Positions 18,038 through 26,731 of a stretch of 64,000 nucleotides of DNA are shown in pieces. Source of the DNA: Granulosicoccus sp045106195 (lineage in GTDB: Bacteria > Pseudomonadota > Gammaproteobacteria > Granulosicoccales > Granulosicoccaceae). Every line of letters starts with the position of its first letter. Within the stretch, counting starts at the first letter, position 1. The stretch covers positions 62,001-126,000 of the forward strand of contig JBGCEH010000035.1 in NCBI GenBank assembly GCA_045106195.1, read 5' to 3'. The notes under the pieces are model-generated. The model was not told where the DNA came from. It did no database searches and was given only the letters and a program-made list of their open reading frames with translations. The position numbers were made by a program, and so were the translations under genes.

Positions 18038-19579
18038 CAACCCGATACGTTGCCCCTGTCTGAGTAGCTTTATGATAAGTATCATCAGAATGCTCCAGAA
18101 AGACAGAGCGCCTGAACGTCCGGATGCTACGTCTGGCGAGTCGCCCACAGTCCACAAAAAACTCACTGCACTGCTTTCCTGATCATCGAAAGCGACGACC
18201 TTTACCAGATACCTTCCTTCCACCAGTGGATAGCCGTGTACATGTCCATCAGGTCGCATACCTAATCCCGGTGGTAGTCCACTGGCGGTGTAACTCAATA
18301 TGTCGCCGTCTGCATCTGTGGCGCGGATTCTGTCGTCGTGTACCAAGTCACCCAAAGCCGATTGCACGTCTGGCAACGGTGTGAACCTGGGTGCCGTGTT
18401 CGGTGTTCCTGCAAGCGCGCTGGTTCCATTCAGGATATTTACCGGGTTGATCATGAAACCGTCCCAATGCGTATGCATGTGTCGTTGATCCTCACTGCGA
18501 GGTACATGGTGAAACGCCACCCGGTTCCACACCACAATGTCTTCACCTTGCACAGACTGTCCATCGACGTACTGCAGTACATGATTCAGACAATCCGGAT
18601 TAAAGCGTGCATTCTGACTGGCAAATCTCTCACAGTCATTTCCAACCGTCACAAAGAAGTCATAATCGGTATACGGTTCGATCTCCTTTCGTTTAAACCG
18701 ATGACCATACCGTGTCGGTTCTATCTGATAACCGGAAGAGCTTTGCAAGTCCATTACGCGCCATAGCTGTTGCGTGTCAGGGCTGATACGCCGCGCCTGC
18801 TCAGTGAGGAATTCCTGAGTTCTCAACTCACGTCTACCTTGCGTATCAACCGTATAGCGAAGTTCGGACACCACATCGTCAGTAGGAGATGCGCCAATAT
18901 CGAAGTCCAGACGCCAGTAGTAGTTATGGGTATGTGACAACCACAGAGTGTCGGGGTCTCCTTCCAGGACCCTGCCAAAAGGCATTCCTACATTGTTGGA
19001 ACTTCGTTGCAAAGCGCCACTGGCCCCGACTTCGGGTTGAAAAGAACCATCGTCGTAAAACGTCCAGCTAGTGATGTAGGCATAAGCGCCTACCTGCGAG
19101 ACCGAAAGCAAATTGATGTTTGCGGCGCGGGTTGCACGAGTCGGTGTAAGATAACCATTCTCTGCACTGGTATTACTGAAGCAAAGTGCGGGTCTGGTTT
19201 GTACGTCCAGCAGTGTCCCGTTGGGGCAGTCGGCGGACGTTAGTGATTGCAGATAGCTGCCCCCCAGTCCGTATTGGGTAACATCGTTATAGGTAACAAC
19301 GCTGTCGTCGTAGGCTACGTGCACCTGGCTTAGTCGCGCAGAACCCAAAACGCGCAACGGCTCTTTGCCTGGTGGTGAGTAATGAATGTCGCTGAGCACA
19401 AGATTTTCGCGAATACGTGACTCCCAGCAAAAATCCCAGCGTGCACCATTGTCAAAGTCATGAGTTATGCGTGATTCAGCCGTACAATCGGCTTGTGCAT
19501 AAGCGCATGTGGCAAACAAGCTTATAAGCAGTATGAGCACTGACGCGCCTGCTTGACTTACATGCGCGCGTCCACTCAT
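18023..19579 (-). CDS. Copper-amine-oxidase-like catalytic protein with intact copper ligands and a C-terminal membrane tail
   Basis: 518 residues. Signal peptide about 1-29. Amine oxidase catalytic domain about 45-390: LVLSDIHYSPPGKEPLRVL, then VAYDDS and NDVTQYGLGG (canonical YGDP...DAGEYGLG; D99 aligns with the catalytic base). SHTHNYYWRLDFD gives HxH copper ligands H216 and H218, and FHHVPRSED gives the third, H358. The topaquinone site is degenerate: G164-A-Y166-A keeps the Tyr but loses the Asn before and the acidic residue after it. An extra HMHTH (368-371) follows the third ligand. A cadherin/Ig-like domain (about 395-478) and a small-residue, hydrophobic, basic tail (about 487-512) end the protein, like a C-terminal sorting anchor. 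N2/N3 domains are encoded separately at 20751. Stop-start overlap of four bases with the upstream gene. Confidence 0.75.
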   Translation of the reverse strand: MSGRAHVSQAGASVLILLISLFATCAYAQADCTAESRITHDFDNGARWDFCWESRIRENLVLSDIHYSPPGKEPLRVLGSARLSQVHVAYDDSVVTYNDVTQYGLGGSYLQSLTSADCPNGTLLDVQTRPALCFSNTSAENGYLTPTRATRAANINLLSVSQVGAYAYITSWTFYDDGSFQPEVGASGALQRSSNNVGMPFGRVLEGDPDTLWLSHTHNYYWRLDFDIGASPTDDVVSELRYTVDTQGRRELRTQEFLTEQARRISPDTQQLWRVMDLQSSSGYQIEPTRYGHRFKRKEIEPYTDYDFFVTVGNDCERFASQNARFNPDCLNHVLQYVDGQSVQGEDIVVWNRVAFHHVPRSEDQRHMHTHWDGFMINPVNILNGTSALAGTPNTAPRFTPLPDVQSALGDLVHDDRIRATDADGDILSYTASGLPPGLGMRPDGHVHGYPLVEGRYLVKVVAFDDQESSAVSFLWTVGDSPDVASGRSGALSFWSILMILIIKLLRQGQRIGLSISF

Positions 19580-20754
19580 TCAACCACCTCAAACGGTGAA
19601 GACGGTGTCCAGTCGTAAGGCAGCAGGGTAAACGATTGATAAAAATTACTGATAACAGGCCAGTCTTCGTTGGTCGGATTGAACGTACGCGATTGACTGA
19701 ACCACAGGACGGGATGCGCATCCTGTAAATTTTCGCCATTGACAAATTCATCAAGGGAATTTCCACATGGAACAGTGCTTATTTCATTGGATGATGGCGT
19801 GTTGTTCGACGCATGACGTTCACATGGCTTATATCGGGTAAGTGCGACATCGAACTTTGCCCAGTTGTGCGCGTAACCACCGAAGTTGAAGCCGCTGTTG
19901 GATGGATCCAGATAATAGCTGCCACCTTCCGGATCGCTGATCCTCCAGCCACGAAAGTTGTTTCTATCGACAGTTGTAAACAGTTCGGTATTCAGGTCAA
20001 TGACTTGCATGGGCCGGCGGTTACCCAGAGAGCTATTCAGTACGAAATCAAATTGCTGCACCTGGTCGTAGGCGTCGGTGTCCAGATCAAAGACCACACG
20101 CCAGTTTGCCAGAACAGTTGCGCGTGCCAGATTACGTCGGCTGGCGGGTAGGGTGGTTGTGAATGCAATACCTGCCAGCTTCTCCCGGGCACGACCCGAC
20201 AGTGTCACCGCAGGCGTTATTTGTCCATCTTCAGTCAGGCTTAGGGATATTGCCCAGACAAGCCCTTCACGTTGAAAAGCGCTGGACAACTCCCATCGCT
20301 GACTTTGCAGGCCGGGCCGCTGCGCATACTTTGCCAGAATGCGATTGTCGTGTAGACGGCTGCACAGTGTCATTACCGAATCGTTGTCCAACAGGGGCAG
20401 GCCATCGCAATTATTTGCGTTCATGGCCAGCACTCTGCTTTGCGAGTCATCGTTGATCTGTGCGCGAGGCTCAGTTTCATCGTGATAGTGCAGGAGGATC
20501 TGCCCGACATGCGCCTGCTTAATAACCGAACGTGAAATACCGCCGGGTGTGCGGTAGTGAACAGCAGTGATTTCCAGTGCATGATGCTCATCCACATGGG
20601 CACAAAGCGACCAGGCAGCACCGGAACCAAACGCCTGCTCAAGCAGAATGGCATCATCGCCACACTCGGTTGCATTAGCGTGCTTGCCCGGCCAAACCAG
20701 CAAGCCCGCTAGACTAACAAGTATTCGTGCCACCGAGTAGTTTGGCAAGTTCAT
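19576..20754 (-). CDS. Catalytically degenerate amine-oxidase-like paralogue
   Basis: 392 residues with a signal segment (about 9-28). It aligns by eye with the next protein along the whole catalytic domain: ALEITAVHYRTPGGISRSVI, RWELSSAFQREGLVWAISLS, WRVVFDLD and NEDWPVISNFYQSFTLLPYDW (canonical EDWPVMP..F.L.PF.F). None of the key residues survive: Leu165 stands at the topaquinone Tyr position, no His is present in the HxH stretch before WRVVFD, and Phe replaces the third His. It is therefore unlikely to bind copper or oxidise amines and may be a structural partner. It is the middle gene of three with four-base overlaps on both sides. Intact frame, so not a pseudogene. Confidence 0.65.
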   Translation of the reverse strand: MNLPNYSVARILVSLAGLLVWPGKHANATECGDDAILLEQAFGSGAAWSLCAHVDEHHALEITAVHYRTPGGISRSVIKQAHVGQILLHYHDETEPRAQINDDSQSRVLAMNANNCDGLPLLDNDSVMTLCSRLHDNRILAKYAQRPGLQSQRWELSSAFQREGLVWAISLSLTEDGQITPAVTLSGRAREKLAGIAFTTTLPASRRNLARATVLANWRVVFDLDTDAYDQVQQFDFVLNSSLGNRRPMQVIDLNTELFTTVDRNNFRGWRISDPEGGSYYLDPSNSGFNFGGYAHNWAKFDVALTRYKPCERHASNNTPSSNEISTVPCGNSLDEFVNGENLQDAHPVLWFSQSRTFNPTNEDWPVISNFYQSFTLLPYDWTPSSPFEVVE

Positions 20755-21467
20755 GGGTTCCCGAGAAAATTTACTTGCTGGGTCTGTAAATTCACGACAG
20801 GCTCAGCAGCGAATACCGTGTGTGTTTCATCAAATAACGACATCAATGCGCAACGCTGTCGATAGCACGCATGTTCGGGATTCATTGGCTCGTAGATGCT
20901 CGCTTTGACATCCAGTTCTGTTATGAGTACGAAAGCGGATACTCCGCGTTTTACCTGTTCTTTACGAAGTTGCCCGATAACGTAGCGGTTACTCTGGATA
21001 AGCCGGGAGGCATAGGTGATCTCGGCCGCACTCAGGGGGAGATGTACGGAATGGATAATGCGCGATGACAGCAAACGAGCATTGTCTGTATCAACGCTCA
21101 ACACACGTGCCTGCATCAGATCGTAATGGTACTGGTAAACCTTCAGTACTGAGAAGGGTTGTTTTCGCTTGCTCTCCTGAGATTCAATCGACAATGTCTG
21201 GACCCCTAGCGGATGAGGGGCTCTGTAACCTGACCGGGGCAGTACCCATGCCGTGTCATCAGCGATCAGCTTAGCCTTATGTCGTGCTTCCGGGTCGAGC
21301 GTAGACGCCCGGATGAGGGATGCCGGCACACAAAATGACAGGCACAGTGCCGAGGCGCAAACGAATCGGCCTACACCCTTTAGCCGGTCGCTTGTGAAGA
21401 TCATCAGTGGTGAAACAGTCATGAATTTAATGATACGGCTCTTTCGCGACATATGCGTACAATCCAA
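20751..21467 (-). CDS. Secreted protein resembling the N2/N3 domains of copper amine oxidases
   Basis: 238 residues; several start codons are possible (residues 1, 6 and 16), and the export segment VCASALCLSFCVPASLIRA lies at about 37-55. Residues about 95-235 follow N2 and N3 of amine oxidases: VYQYHYDLMQARVLSVDT as the N2 strands; SVHLPLSAAEITYASRLIQS as the N3 helix (PLxxxE...A..L); the following K-R-G (family RG motif); and EPVVNLQTQQV in place of VVDL..M.VV. First gene of a coupled three-gene operon with two catalytic-like proteins, matching the gene order at 1531-2352. It probably supplies the domains missing from them. Divergent from the cyclotransferase gene at 21561. Confidence 0.6.
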   Translation of the reverse strand: MDCTHMSRKSRIIKFMTVSPLMIFTSDRLKGVGRFVCASALCLSFCVPASLIRASTLDPEARHKAKLIADDTAWVLPRSGYRAPHPLGVQTLSIESQESKRKQPFSVLKVYQYHYDLMQARVLSVDTDNARLLSSRIIHSVHLPLSAAEITYASRLIQSNRYVIGQLRKEQVKRGVSAFVLITELDVKASIYEPMNPEHACYRQRCALMSLFDETHTVFAAEPVVNLQTQQVNFLGNP

Positions 21468-21560
21468 TGCGCAAATTCAACAGTTGGCACGCAGAACTCC
21501 AGACGCTGACAGGAACGGGCTTACGCCGTTCACCACACGACAAACGGGTAGATACTGACT

Positions 21561-22136
21561 ATGTCTTCGCAGTGGATCAACTATTTCGGCTACGGCTCTC
21601 TGGTTAACCGTGACACGCGACCAAAGGAGGAACAAGCAATCAATGTCACATTGAAGCGATGGAGGCGGGTATGGAATCATCGCGTGACCAATTCGGACGC
21701 TCGTCAAGCGTGCACATCGCTGAGCGTTGAGCCTGCAGAAGGCAATATAGACGGCGTGTTAGTCAGAATTCCTGTTAGTGAGCTGGATGCGCTGGATGCC
21801 CGGGAATTCGGATATGAGAGAATGAGTCTCACTGCAGCTGACTTCAACCTGCCTGCGAATATGCACGCCGAGACGATCTACGTGTATCGGAGTTTGCCTG
21901 AGAACCAGCATCTGGCAGATGATGCTCACCCGGTGACGCAAAGCTATGTGGATGTGGTGATGGCAGGCTATCTGGATCGCTTCGGCGACGATGGGCTGCG
22001 ACACTTGTTGCGATCCACACGTGGCTGGAACCTGCCGGTCCTGCGTGACAGGGCAGATCCCACCTATCCGCGTTCGGTCAGTTTACCTGAAGAGCAATAT
22101 AGTTACTTTGATACACTTTTAGCGCCTCTGCGTTAG
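21561..22136 (+). CDS. Gamma-glutamylcyclotransferase family protein
   Basis: 191 residues, cytoplasmic. The first strand and glycine loop INYFGYGSLVNRDTRP is the family's substrate-binding YGSL motif, and LDALDAREFGYERMSL carries the conserved acidic residue region (D-x-R-E-x-x-Y). These enzymes release 5-oxoproline from gamma-glutamyl amines or peptides, and many small members are general gamma-glutamylamine cyclotransferase-like proteins. The substrate cannot be read here. The location next to an amine-oxidase-like operon is suggestive for polyamine metabolism, since gamma-glutamylated amines are intermediates there, but this is only inference. Start chosen at the ATG directly before the first strand. 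Confidence 0.85.
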   Translation: MSSQWINYFGYGSLVNRDTRPKEEQAINVTLKRWRRVWNHRVTNSDARQACTSLSVEPAEGNIDGVLVRIPVSELDALDAREFGYERMSLTAADFNLPANMHAETIYVYRSLPENQHLADDAHPVTQSYVDVVMAGYLDRFGDDGLRHLLRSTRGWNLPVLRDRADPTYPRSVSLPEEQYSYFDTLLAPLR

Positions 22137-22249
22137 CCGAAGGTACCGTGTAGCGGGACGCGTCAGGATTTACAGCGTTCCGGGTGAGTAGTGGTTGCTA
22201 CCGCCGCGCCGGTTTGCGACCATACACTGGTCAAATACAGGTAAAGCAC

Positions 22250-22984
22250 ATGGATCTCGCGCAGTACGTTACGCAACACGACGGATCGGTCTCGTTTACC
22301 GAACTTCAAGGCAGTTCCTTTGCCAAGGGCATAGCGCACGACTTCAACCCGCTCCACGATCCTGGTAGCAAGCGTTTTTGTGTGCCGGGGGATCTGCTCT
22401 TCTGTGTTCTGCTTCATCGCTATGGGGTGGCACGCACCACGGCCGTACAGTTTTCCGGCATGCTCGGCGGTAATACACGTATGTCCTTGCCTGAAGCGAT
22501 CCATGATCAGGCGCATATCGTTGACGCCCGTGATCGCGCCTTGCTCAGTCTGTTCCTGAGCGGCGACCGATTTACCCATCCCGGGTTCGTTGCTGCTCTG
22601 AGTGAAGCCTACGTCAGGTTTAGCGGTCAGACGTTCCCGGATATTCTGGTCCCGCTGATGCGCAGTGCCAACGTCATGATCAACCCTGACAGGCCACTGG
22701 TTATCTACAAGGACATGGCGATTGAGCTTAACCCTGGGTGGCATTTTCCTAAAGCATCTGATGAGGCGCCTACTGACATCAGTCTGCGGTTGTCCGATAC
22801 CGATATCAGTGTTAACGGCCGTAAAGGCGCGGTCCGCCTGCGGTTCGACATCCGGTTAAGCGAGAAAAGTATCGGAAATGGGGAAAAAAACATGGTGCTC
22901 AGCGGTTTGCGCGAATTCGAAGAGTCGTCCATGCAATCTATTGTTGCGCAGTACGCCCAATGGCGAGAGGGCTATTCTGCCTAG
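22250..22984 (+). CDS. DUF3581 family protein
   Basis: 244 residues from the ATG at 22250; a longer frame begins at 22184 but its first 22 residues match nothing, and AGGTAAAG precedes the inner ATG. Family blocks: MDLAQYVTQHDGSVSFTELQ, FAKGIAHDFNPLHD and KRFCVPGDLLFCVLLHRYG. The HDFNPLHD and GDLLF segments resemble hot-dog-fold dehydratases and thioesterases (the MaoC-like N-P-x-H), so an acyl-CoA or acyl-carrier role is possible. DUF3581 is typical of gammaproteobacteria and has no established function. No signal peptide. Confidence 0.85.
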   Translation: MDLAQYVTQHDGSVSFTELQGSSFAKGIAHDFNPLHDPGSKRFCVPGDLLFCVLLHRYGVARTTAVQFSGMLGGNTRMSLPEAIHDQAHIVDARDRALLSLFLSGDRFTHPGFVAALSEAYVRFSGQTFPDILVPLMRSANVMINPDRPLVIYKDMAIELNPGWHFPKASDEAPTDISLRLSDTDISVNGRKGAVRLRFDIRLSEKSIGNGEKNMVLSGLREFEESSMQSIVAQYAQWREGYSA

Positions 22985-23328
22985 TGGCATGGGGTTGCCG
23001 ATACCCTCGCACACACTTTCTATTTCAGTTCGGATAGGATCGGGATCGCACCTGTTAAATATTGACAAACAGGCTTGTGATTGTCAGATGAATGAGGCCT
23101 GTCATCAGGCTACGAGAAACCACCAGTTACCGGTTTATGCGGTGACGACAATTGTTGGCAGGGATTTCAGGGAATAGTATTTTCCACCACTTTAGTGCCG
23201 TTCAGATAAACTGTTCAGCAAAGGCGTCGAGTAGATTAAGTCGTCTTTTACAGGGACTGGCAAACCAGGACTGGCTTTGCTTACAATCGTAGTTCCTACC
23301 CAATACAAACCATTCGCAAGGAGGCGAA
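22985..23328. other. Intergenic, 344 bases ahead of recQ
   Basis: No gene is seen. An imperfect inverted repeat, GCAAACCAG with CTGGCTTTGC, spans 23260-23280 just before a TACAAT (23282-23287) that could be the -10 of the recQ promoter. No LexA-type CTGT-N8-ACAG box was found. AAGGAGG at 23318-23324 is the recQ ribosome site. Confidence 0.4.
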
Positions 23329-25164
23329 ATGACCATACTAACTACCATGTCACAAGAAGCGCTGGATGTTCTCCAGACCATCTACGGATACGACAATTTT
23401 CGCGGTCAGCAGCACGAAATAGTCAGTACAGTTATCGCAGGTGACGATGCCCTGGTACTCATGCCAACCGGCGGTGGAAAATCCTTGTGCTACCAGGTGC
23501 CATCGCTGGTACGAGCAGGAACCGGAGTCGTTGTCTCCCCGTTAATTGCATTAATGCAAGATCAGGTGGACGCCCTTAACGCGCTTAACCTGAATGCCGC
23601 CTTCATCAATTCCTCGATGGATTCACGTGCCATTCAGCAGACCGAGCAATCCCTGCTGGCCGGCGAACTGGACATGCTGTACGTCGCACCGGAGCGTCTG
23701 CTCATGCCTACTATGCTGGCGCTTCTGGACCGAGCAGATATTGCCTTGTTTGCCATAGACGAGGCGCACTGCGTGTCCCAATGGGGACATGATTTTCGTA
23801 AGGAGTATATGGGCTTATCGGTGCTGTCTTCGCGCTTCCCCGAAGTACCACGAATTGCATTGACGGCGACGGCGGATGAGCGCACTCGCGAGGAGATTGC
23901 CAACAACCTTCAGCTCACCAAAGCGGCGCGTTTTGTCAGTAGTTTCGATCGACCGAACATTCGTTACAGCATCGGTGACCCGACAAATGCCCGGCAAGCA
24001 ATGCTCGCATTTCTCGATGAGCATCACCGCGGGGATGCCGGCATTGTCTATTGCCTGTCAAGGAAAAAGGTTGAACAGACCGCTGAATGGCTCAATGACA
24101 ATGGACGCTCTGCTGTCGCCTATCATGCTGGACTACCGGCACACGAGCGTGAGCTCAACCAGAAACGCTTTTTGCGTGAAGACGGCTTGATTGTCGTGGC
24201 CACGATTGCCTTCGGTATGGGCATCGACAAGCCCGATGTCCGCTTTGTGGCGCACCTTAACCTCCCCAAGAGTGTCGAAGCGTATTATCAGGAGACTGGG
24301 CGTGCCGGACGAGACGGCTTGCCATCCAATGCCTGGATGGCCTACGGTCTGCAGGACGTCATCAATCTGCGCTCTATGATGGCGCAGTCCGATGCAGACG
24401 AAAAACACAAGCGCCTGGAAAATCATAAACTGGAGACCATGCTCGGTCTGGCAGAGTTGACAACCTGTCGTCGCCAGGCGTTACTCAGCTACTTTGGTGA
24501 CACCCTCGAGCAACCCTGTAGCAACTGCGACAATTGTCTCAATCCGCCTGAAACCTGGGATGCAACTGATGCTGCACGCAAGGCACTGTCGTGTGTATAT
24601 CGCACGGGGCAACGTTTTGGAGTCACCTATCTGGTTGATGTGTTGCTCGGTAAAACATCTGATCGCATTGTCCGCTTTGGACACGATAAGCAATCTACAT
24701 TTGGCATCGGTGGTGATCTAAACGCCAGTGAATGGCGCAATCTTTACCGACAGTTGATTGCCTGTGGGCTTCTTGCAGTGGATGTCGAGGGGCACGGTTC
24801 AGTCATGCTGACTGAAGAGTCACGTCCGGTGCTGCGAGGTGAGCAGACATTGCATTTTCGCAAACTGGCAAAGCCATCAGGTTCTGGTAGTGCGTCGAGT
24901 GGTGGTAGCCGCCGCCGCAAGGCGGCGATCGACATCAGTGATTCCGATCAACCATTATGGGAAGCTCTACGCAAGCTGCGTAAACAGCTCAGTGATATGG
25001 CTGGGGTGCCAGCGTATATCGTCTTCAACGACAGCACACTAGCTGACATGATTGCGCTGAAGCCACGTAATTCGGGTGAGATGGCGAATGTCAGTGGCGT
25101 CGGCAGTCACAAGCTTGAACAGTACGGCGATGATTTTCTTGAAGTCATCCGCGATCATACCTAG
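23329..25164 (+). CDS. recQ: ATP-dependent DNA helicase RecQ
   Basis: 611 residues, the usual RecQ length, with a strong AAGGAGG site ahead of the ATG. Order of parts: helicase domain with FRGQQHEIV (motif 0), MPTGGGKSLCYQ (Walker A, K51) and IDEAHCVSQWGHDFR (DEAH 144-147); motif VI QETGRAGRDG; the zinc-binding Cys set CRR...CSNCDNC; a winged-helix RQC region; and an HRDC domain at the end (MIALKPRNSGEMANVSGVG). RecQ unwinds DNA 3' to 5' in recombination repair and fork rescue. All motifs are intact. It has its own promoter region and converges on the small gene at 25225. Confidence 0.98.
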   Translation: MTILTTMSQEALDVLQTIYGYDNFRGQQHEIVSTVIAGDDALVLMPTGGGKSLCYQVPSLVRAGTGVVVSPLIALMQDQVDALNALNLNAAFINSSMDSRAIQQTEQSLLAGELDMLYVAPERLLMPTMLALLDRADIALFAIDEAHCVSQWGHDFRKEYMGLSVLSSRFPEVPRIALTATADERTREEIANNLQLTKAARFVSSFDRPNIRYSIGDPTNARQAMLAFLDEHHRGDAGIVYCLSRKKVEQTAEWLNDNGRSAVAYHAGLPAHERELNQKRFLREDGLIVVATIAFGMGIDKPDVRFVAHLNLPKSVEAYYQETGRAGRDGLPSNAWMAYGLQDVINLRSMMAQSDADEKHKRLENHKLETMLGLAELTTCRRQALLSYFGDTLEQPCSNCDNCLNPPETWDATDAARKALSCVYRTGQRFGVTYLVDVLLGKTSDRIVRFGHDKQSTFGIGGDLNASEWRNLYRQLIACGLLAVDVEGHGSVMLTEESRPVLRGEQTLHFRKLAKPSGSGSASSGGSRRRKAAIDISDSDQPLWEALRKLRKQLSDMAGVPAYIVFNDSTLADMIALKPRNSGEMANVSGVGSHKLEQYGDDFLEVIRDHT

Positions 25165-25224
25165 GAACTGAAAATTTCAGACTGAAACCGCAATAGCTGG
25201 TTCAGGGGCAGGCTGATTCTATCT

Positions 25225-25593
25225 TTAGTGCAGGTACTCCTGATCGCTGCGTTTCGAATATCGAATCTCTCGATCCAGGAGATTGCCAGATAACGAAAAC
25301 CGTTCCCAACCCAGTTGCCTGCGATAGGGCGGTTTAAGCGAGCGATTTGTCCATGTGCGAAAACGGGCAATCAGTTTTTGCTTGTCGTCGCGCTCTTCCA
25401 ACCAGTGAGTCTCATACACCGTGCTGTCTTTCTCCTCCCGCCGGGTGCTTGAAAGCGTGAGCGTGTGGGTATCAGGCAGCTTGAATAACTCTGCGTAATC
25501 AGGGTTTTCAGAAATCATATGGCCGACTCTATACAAGGGCAGACATTGCATGCCTTGCAAAAGATCATGCTTTGCCCGTCTGAAGTGTGCCAT
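25225..25593 (-). CDS. Small protein of unknown function
   Basis: 122 residues in the listed frame; internal ATGs at 25551 and 25518 are alternatives, and 25551 would avoid the 29-base overlap with the acyltransferase gene. No clear ribosome site marks any of them. The sequence is rich in charged residues (TRREEKDSTVYETHWLEERD) with alternating strands, and ends SLSGNLLDREIRYSKRSDQ. No signal or membrane segment. I recognise no family. It directly follows the acyltransferase on the same strand, so it is probably co-transcribed. Confidence 0.5.
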   Translation of the reverse strand: MAHFRRAKHDLLQGMQCLPLYRVGHMISENPDYAELFKLPDTHTLTLSSTRREEKDSTVYETHWLEERDDKQKLIARFRTWTNRSLKPPYRRQLGWERFSLSGNLLDREIRYSKRSDQEYLH

Positions 25594-26581
25594 TGGTGAA
25601 AATCAGCAATCGCTCGTGGCGTAACAGCCAGTTATCAACATACTTGTGGATGAATATGCTCACAATGGTGCACACGATCATCGACAGAGCGACGAACAGG
25701 TATGCCGCTATCTGGCCTTCCCCCAAAAGAGGTGCGACAAACTTCCTCATGACACCAAGTGTGAATATATGGCTTAGATACAGCGCGTACGAGGCATCAC
25801 CCAGGAATACTGCCCAGTTGTATTCCTTGATACGGATAAATAGGCACGCCATGACGATAAGTGCCGAAGGAACACCAAACTCGAAAATACGTGGTCCCGG
25901 GAGGTCCAGGAACAACAGGCAAGTTGCAAATAGCAGAAGGTACCAGGCGGTGGACGAAGGCAACCGAAAACCGCTCTTCCAGGCAACCGCCAGATACATG
26001 CCCAGAATAAATTCGAACACCATCGACTCAGCGAAAAACTGCGCTGTAGCCGATTCTCCGGTGTGATTGAGGGTGCCTGTGATGAAGACAATCGTTATAA
26101 CTAAAGTAATGAACGGGACGCGATAACGGTTGGTCAGGAATAGTGACAAGGCAAATACGAAGTAGAAATACATTTCGAAAATCAAAGACCAGCCCGGAGC
26201 GACAATTGGCCAGACGTTGCCTTCATAGGCGCCACTCCAGTGCGGAATAAAAGCCAGACTCTTCAGAAAAGTTCCCCATTCGAAAACGGTTGCCTTGAAA
26301 ACTGACGGCATGGCTAGCAGGATTGCAGCCATCAGAAATGTAAAGAACCAGTAAAGCGGTACCACCCGCCGGATTCTGTTGGTGAAGAATGCCAGCGGTG
26401 TGTTGTCCGGCTTGGCAATGTAGATCATGATGAACCCGGAAATGACAAAGAAGATATCAACTCCGAAGCTCCCGGCGTGGCCCAGAAATTTCTCGTAACC
26501 TTCTACCTGGATAACCGAATGGCTGTACACCACTGCTAGCGCAGCGATTGCTCGAAGGTATTGCAGTGCATGCAATCTCAT
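25565..26581 (-). CDS. Membrane acyltransferase (acyltransferase-3 / OafA type)
   Basis: 338 residues with about ten membrane segments. The start LHALQYLRAIAALAVVYSH is the family signature, with the catalytic His in the VYSH stretch, followed by GVDIFFVISGFIM. TNRIRRVVPLYWFF is the conserved RRxxRxxP-type loop. These inner-membrane enzymes move acetyl or similar groups from the cytoplasm to surface sugars such as O-antigen or exopolysaccharide. Downstream on the same strand is a small unknown gene; upstream are two SASA-type esterases able, by family, to remove O-acetyl groups. That grouping suggests control of glycan acetylation. Confidence 0.9.
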   Translation of the reverse strand: MRLHALQYLRAIAALAVVYSHSVIQVEGYEKFLGHAGSFGVDIFFVISGFIMIYIAKPDNTPLAFFTNRIRRVVPLYWFFTFLMAAILLAMPSVFKATVFEWGTFLKSLAFIPHWSGAYEGNVWPIVAPGWSLIFEMYFYFVFALSLFLTNRYRVPFITLVITIVFITGTLNHTGESATAQFFAESMVFEFILGMYLAVAWKSGFRLPSSTAWYLLLFATCLLFLDLPGPRIFEFGVPSALIVMACLFIRIKEYNWAVFLGDASYALYLSHIFTLGVMRKFVAPLLGEGQIAAYLFVALSMIVCTIVSIFIHKYVDNWLLRHERLLIFTNGTLQTGKA

Positions 26582-26731
26582 TTAGTCATTTTCGACGGGG
26601 TTACATCGCTGCTGGAGTTATACCAGCTTGCGACTCTTTGAGCTTCCATTTTCATTGACAGCGACATCGTTTTTTACCCAAAATATGGTCTAGTGCTCAC
26701 GAGGACTCAATCAACACGGTGGTTTCGAACG

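Noticed and set aside
22163..22744. 193-codon minus frame opposite the DUF3581 gene
   Set aside because: Shadow of the real plus-strand gene; composition and lack of family text rule it out.
25165..25190. Near-palindrome CTGAAAATTTCAG after recQ as a terminator
   Set aside because: Arms are AT-rich and short and no T-run follows.
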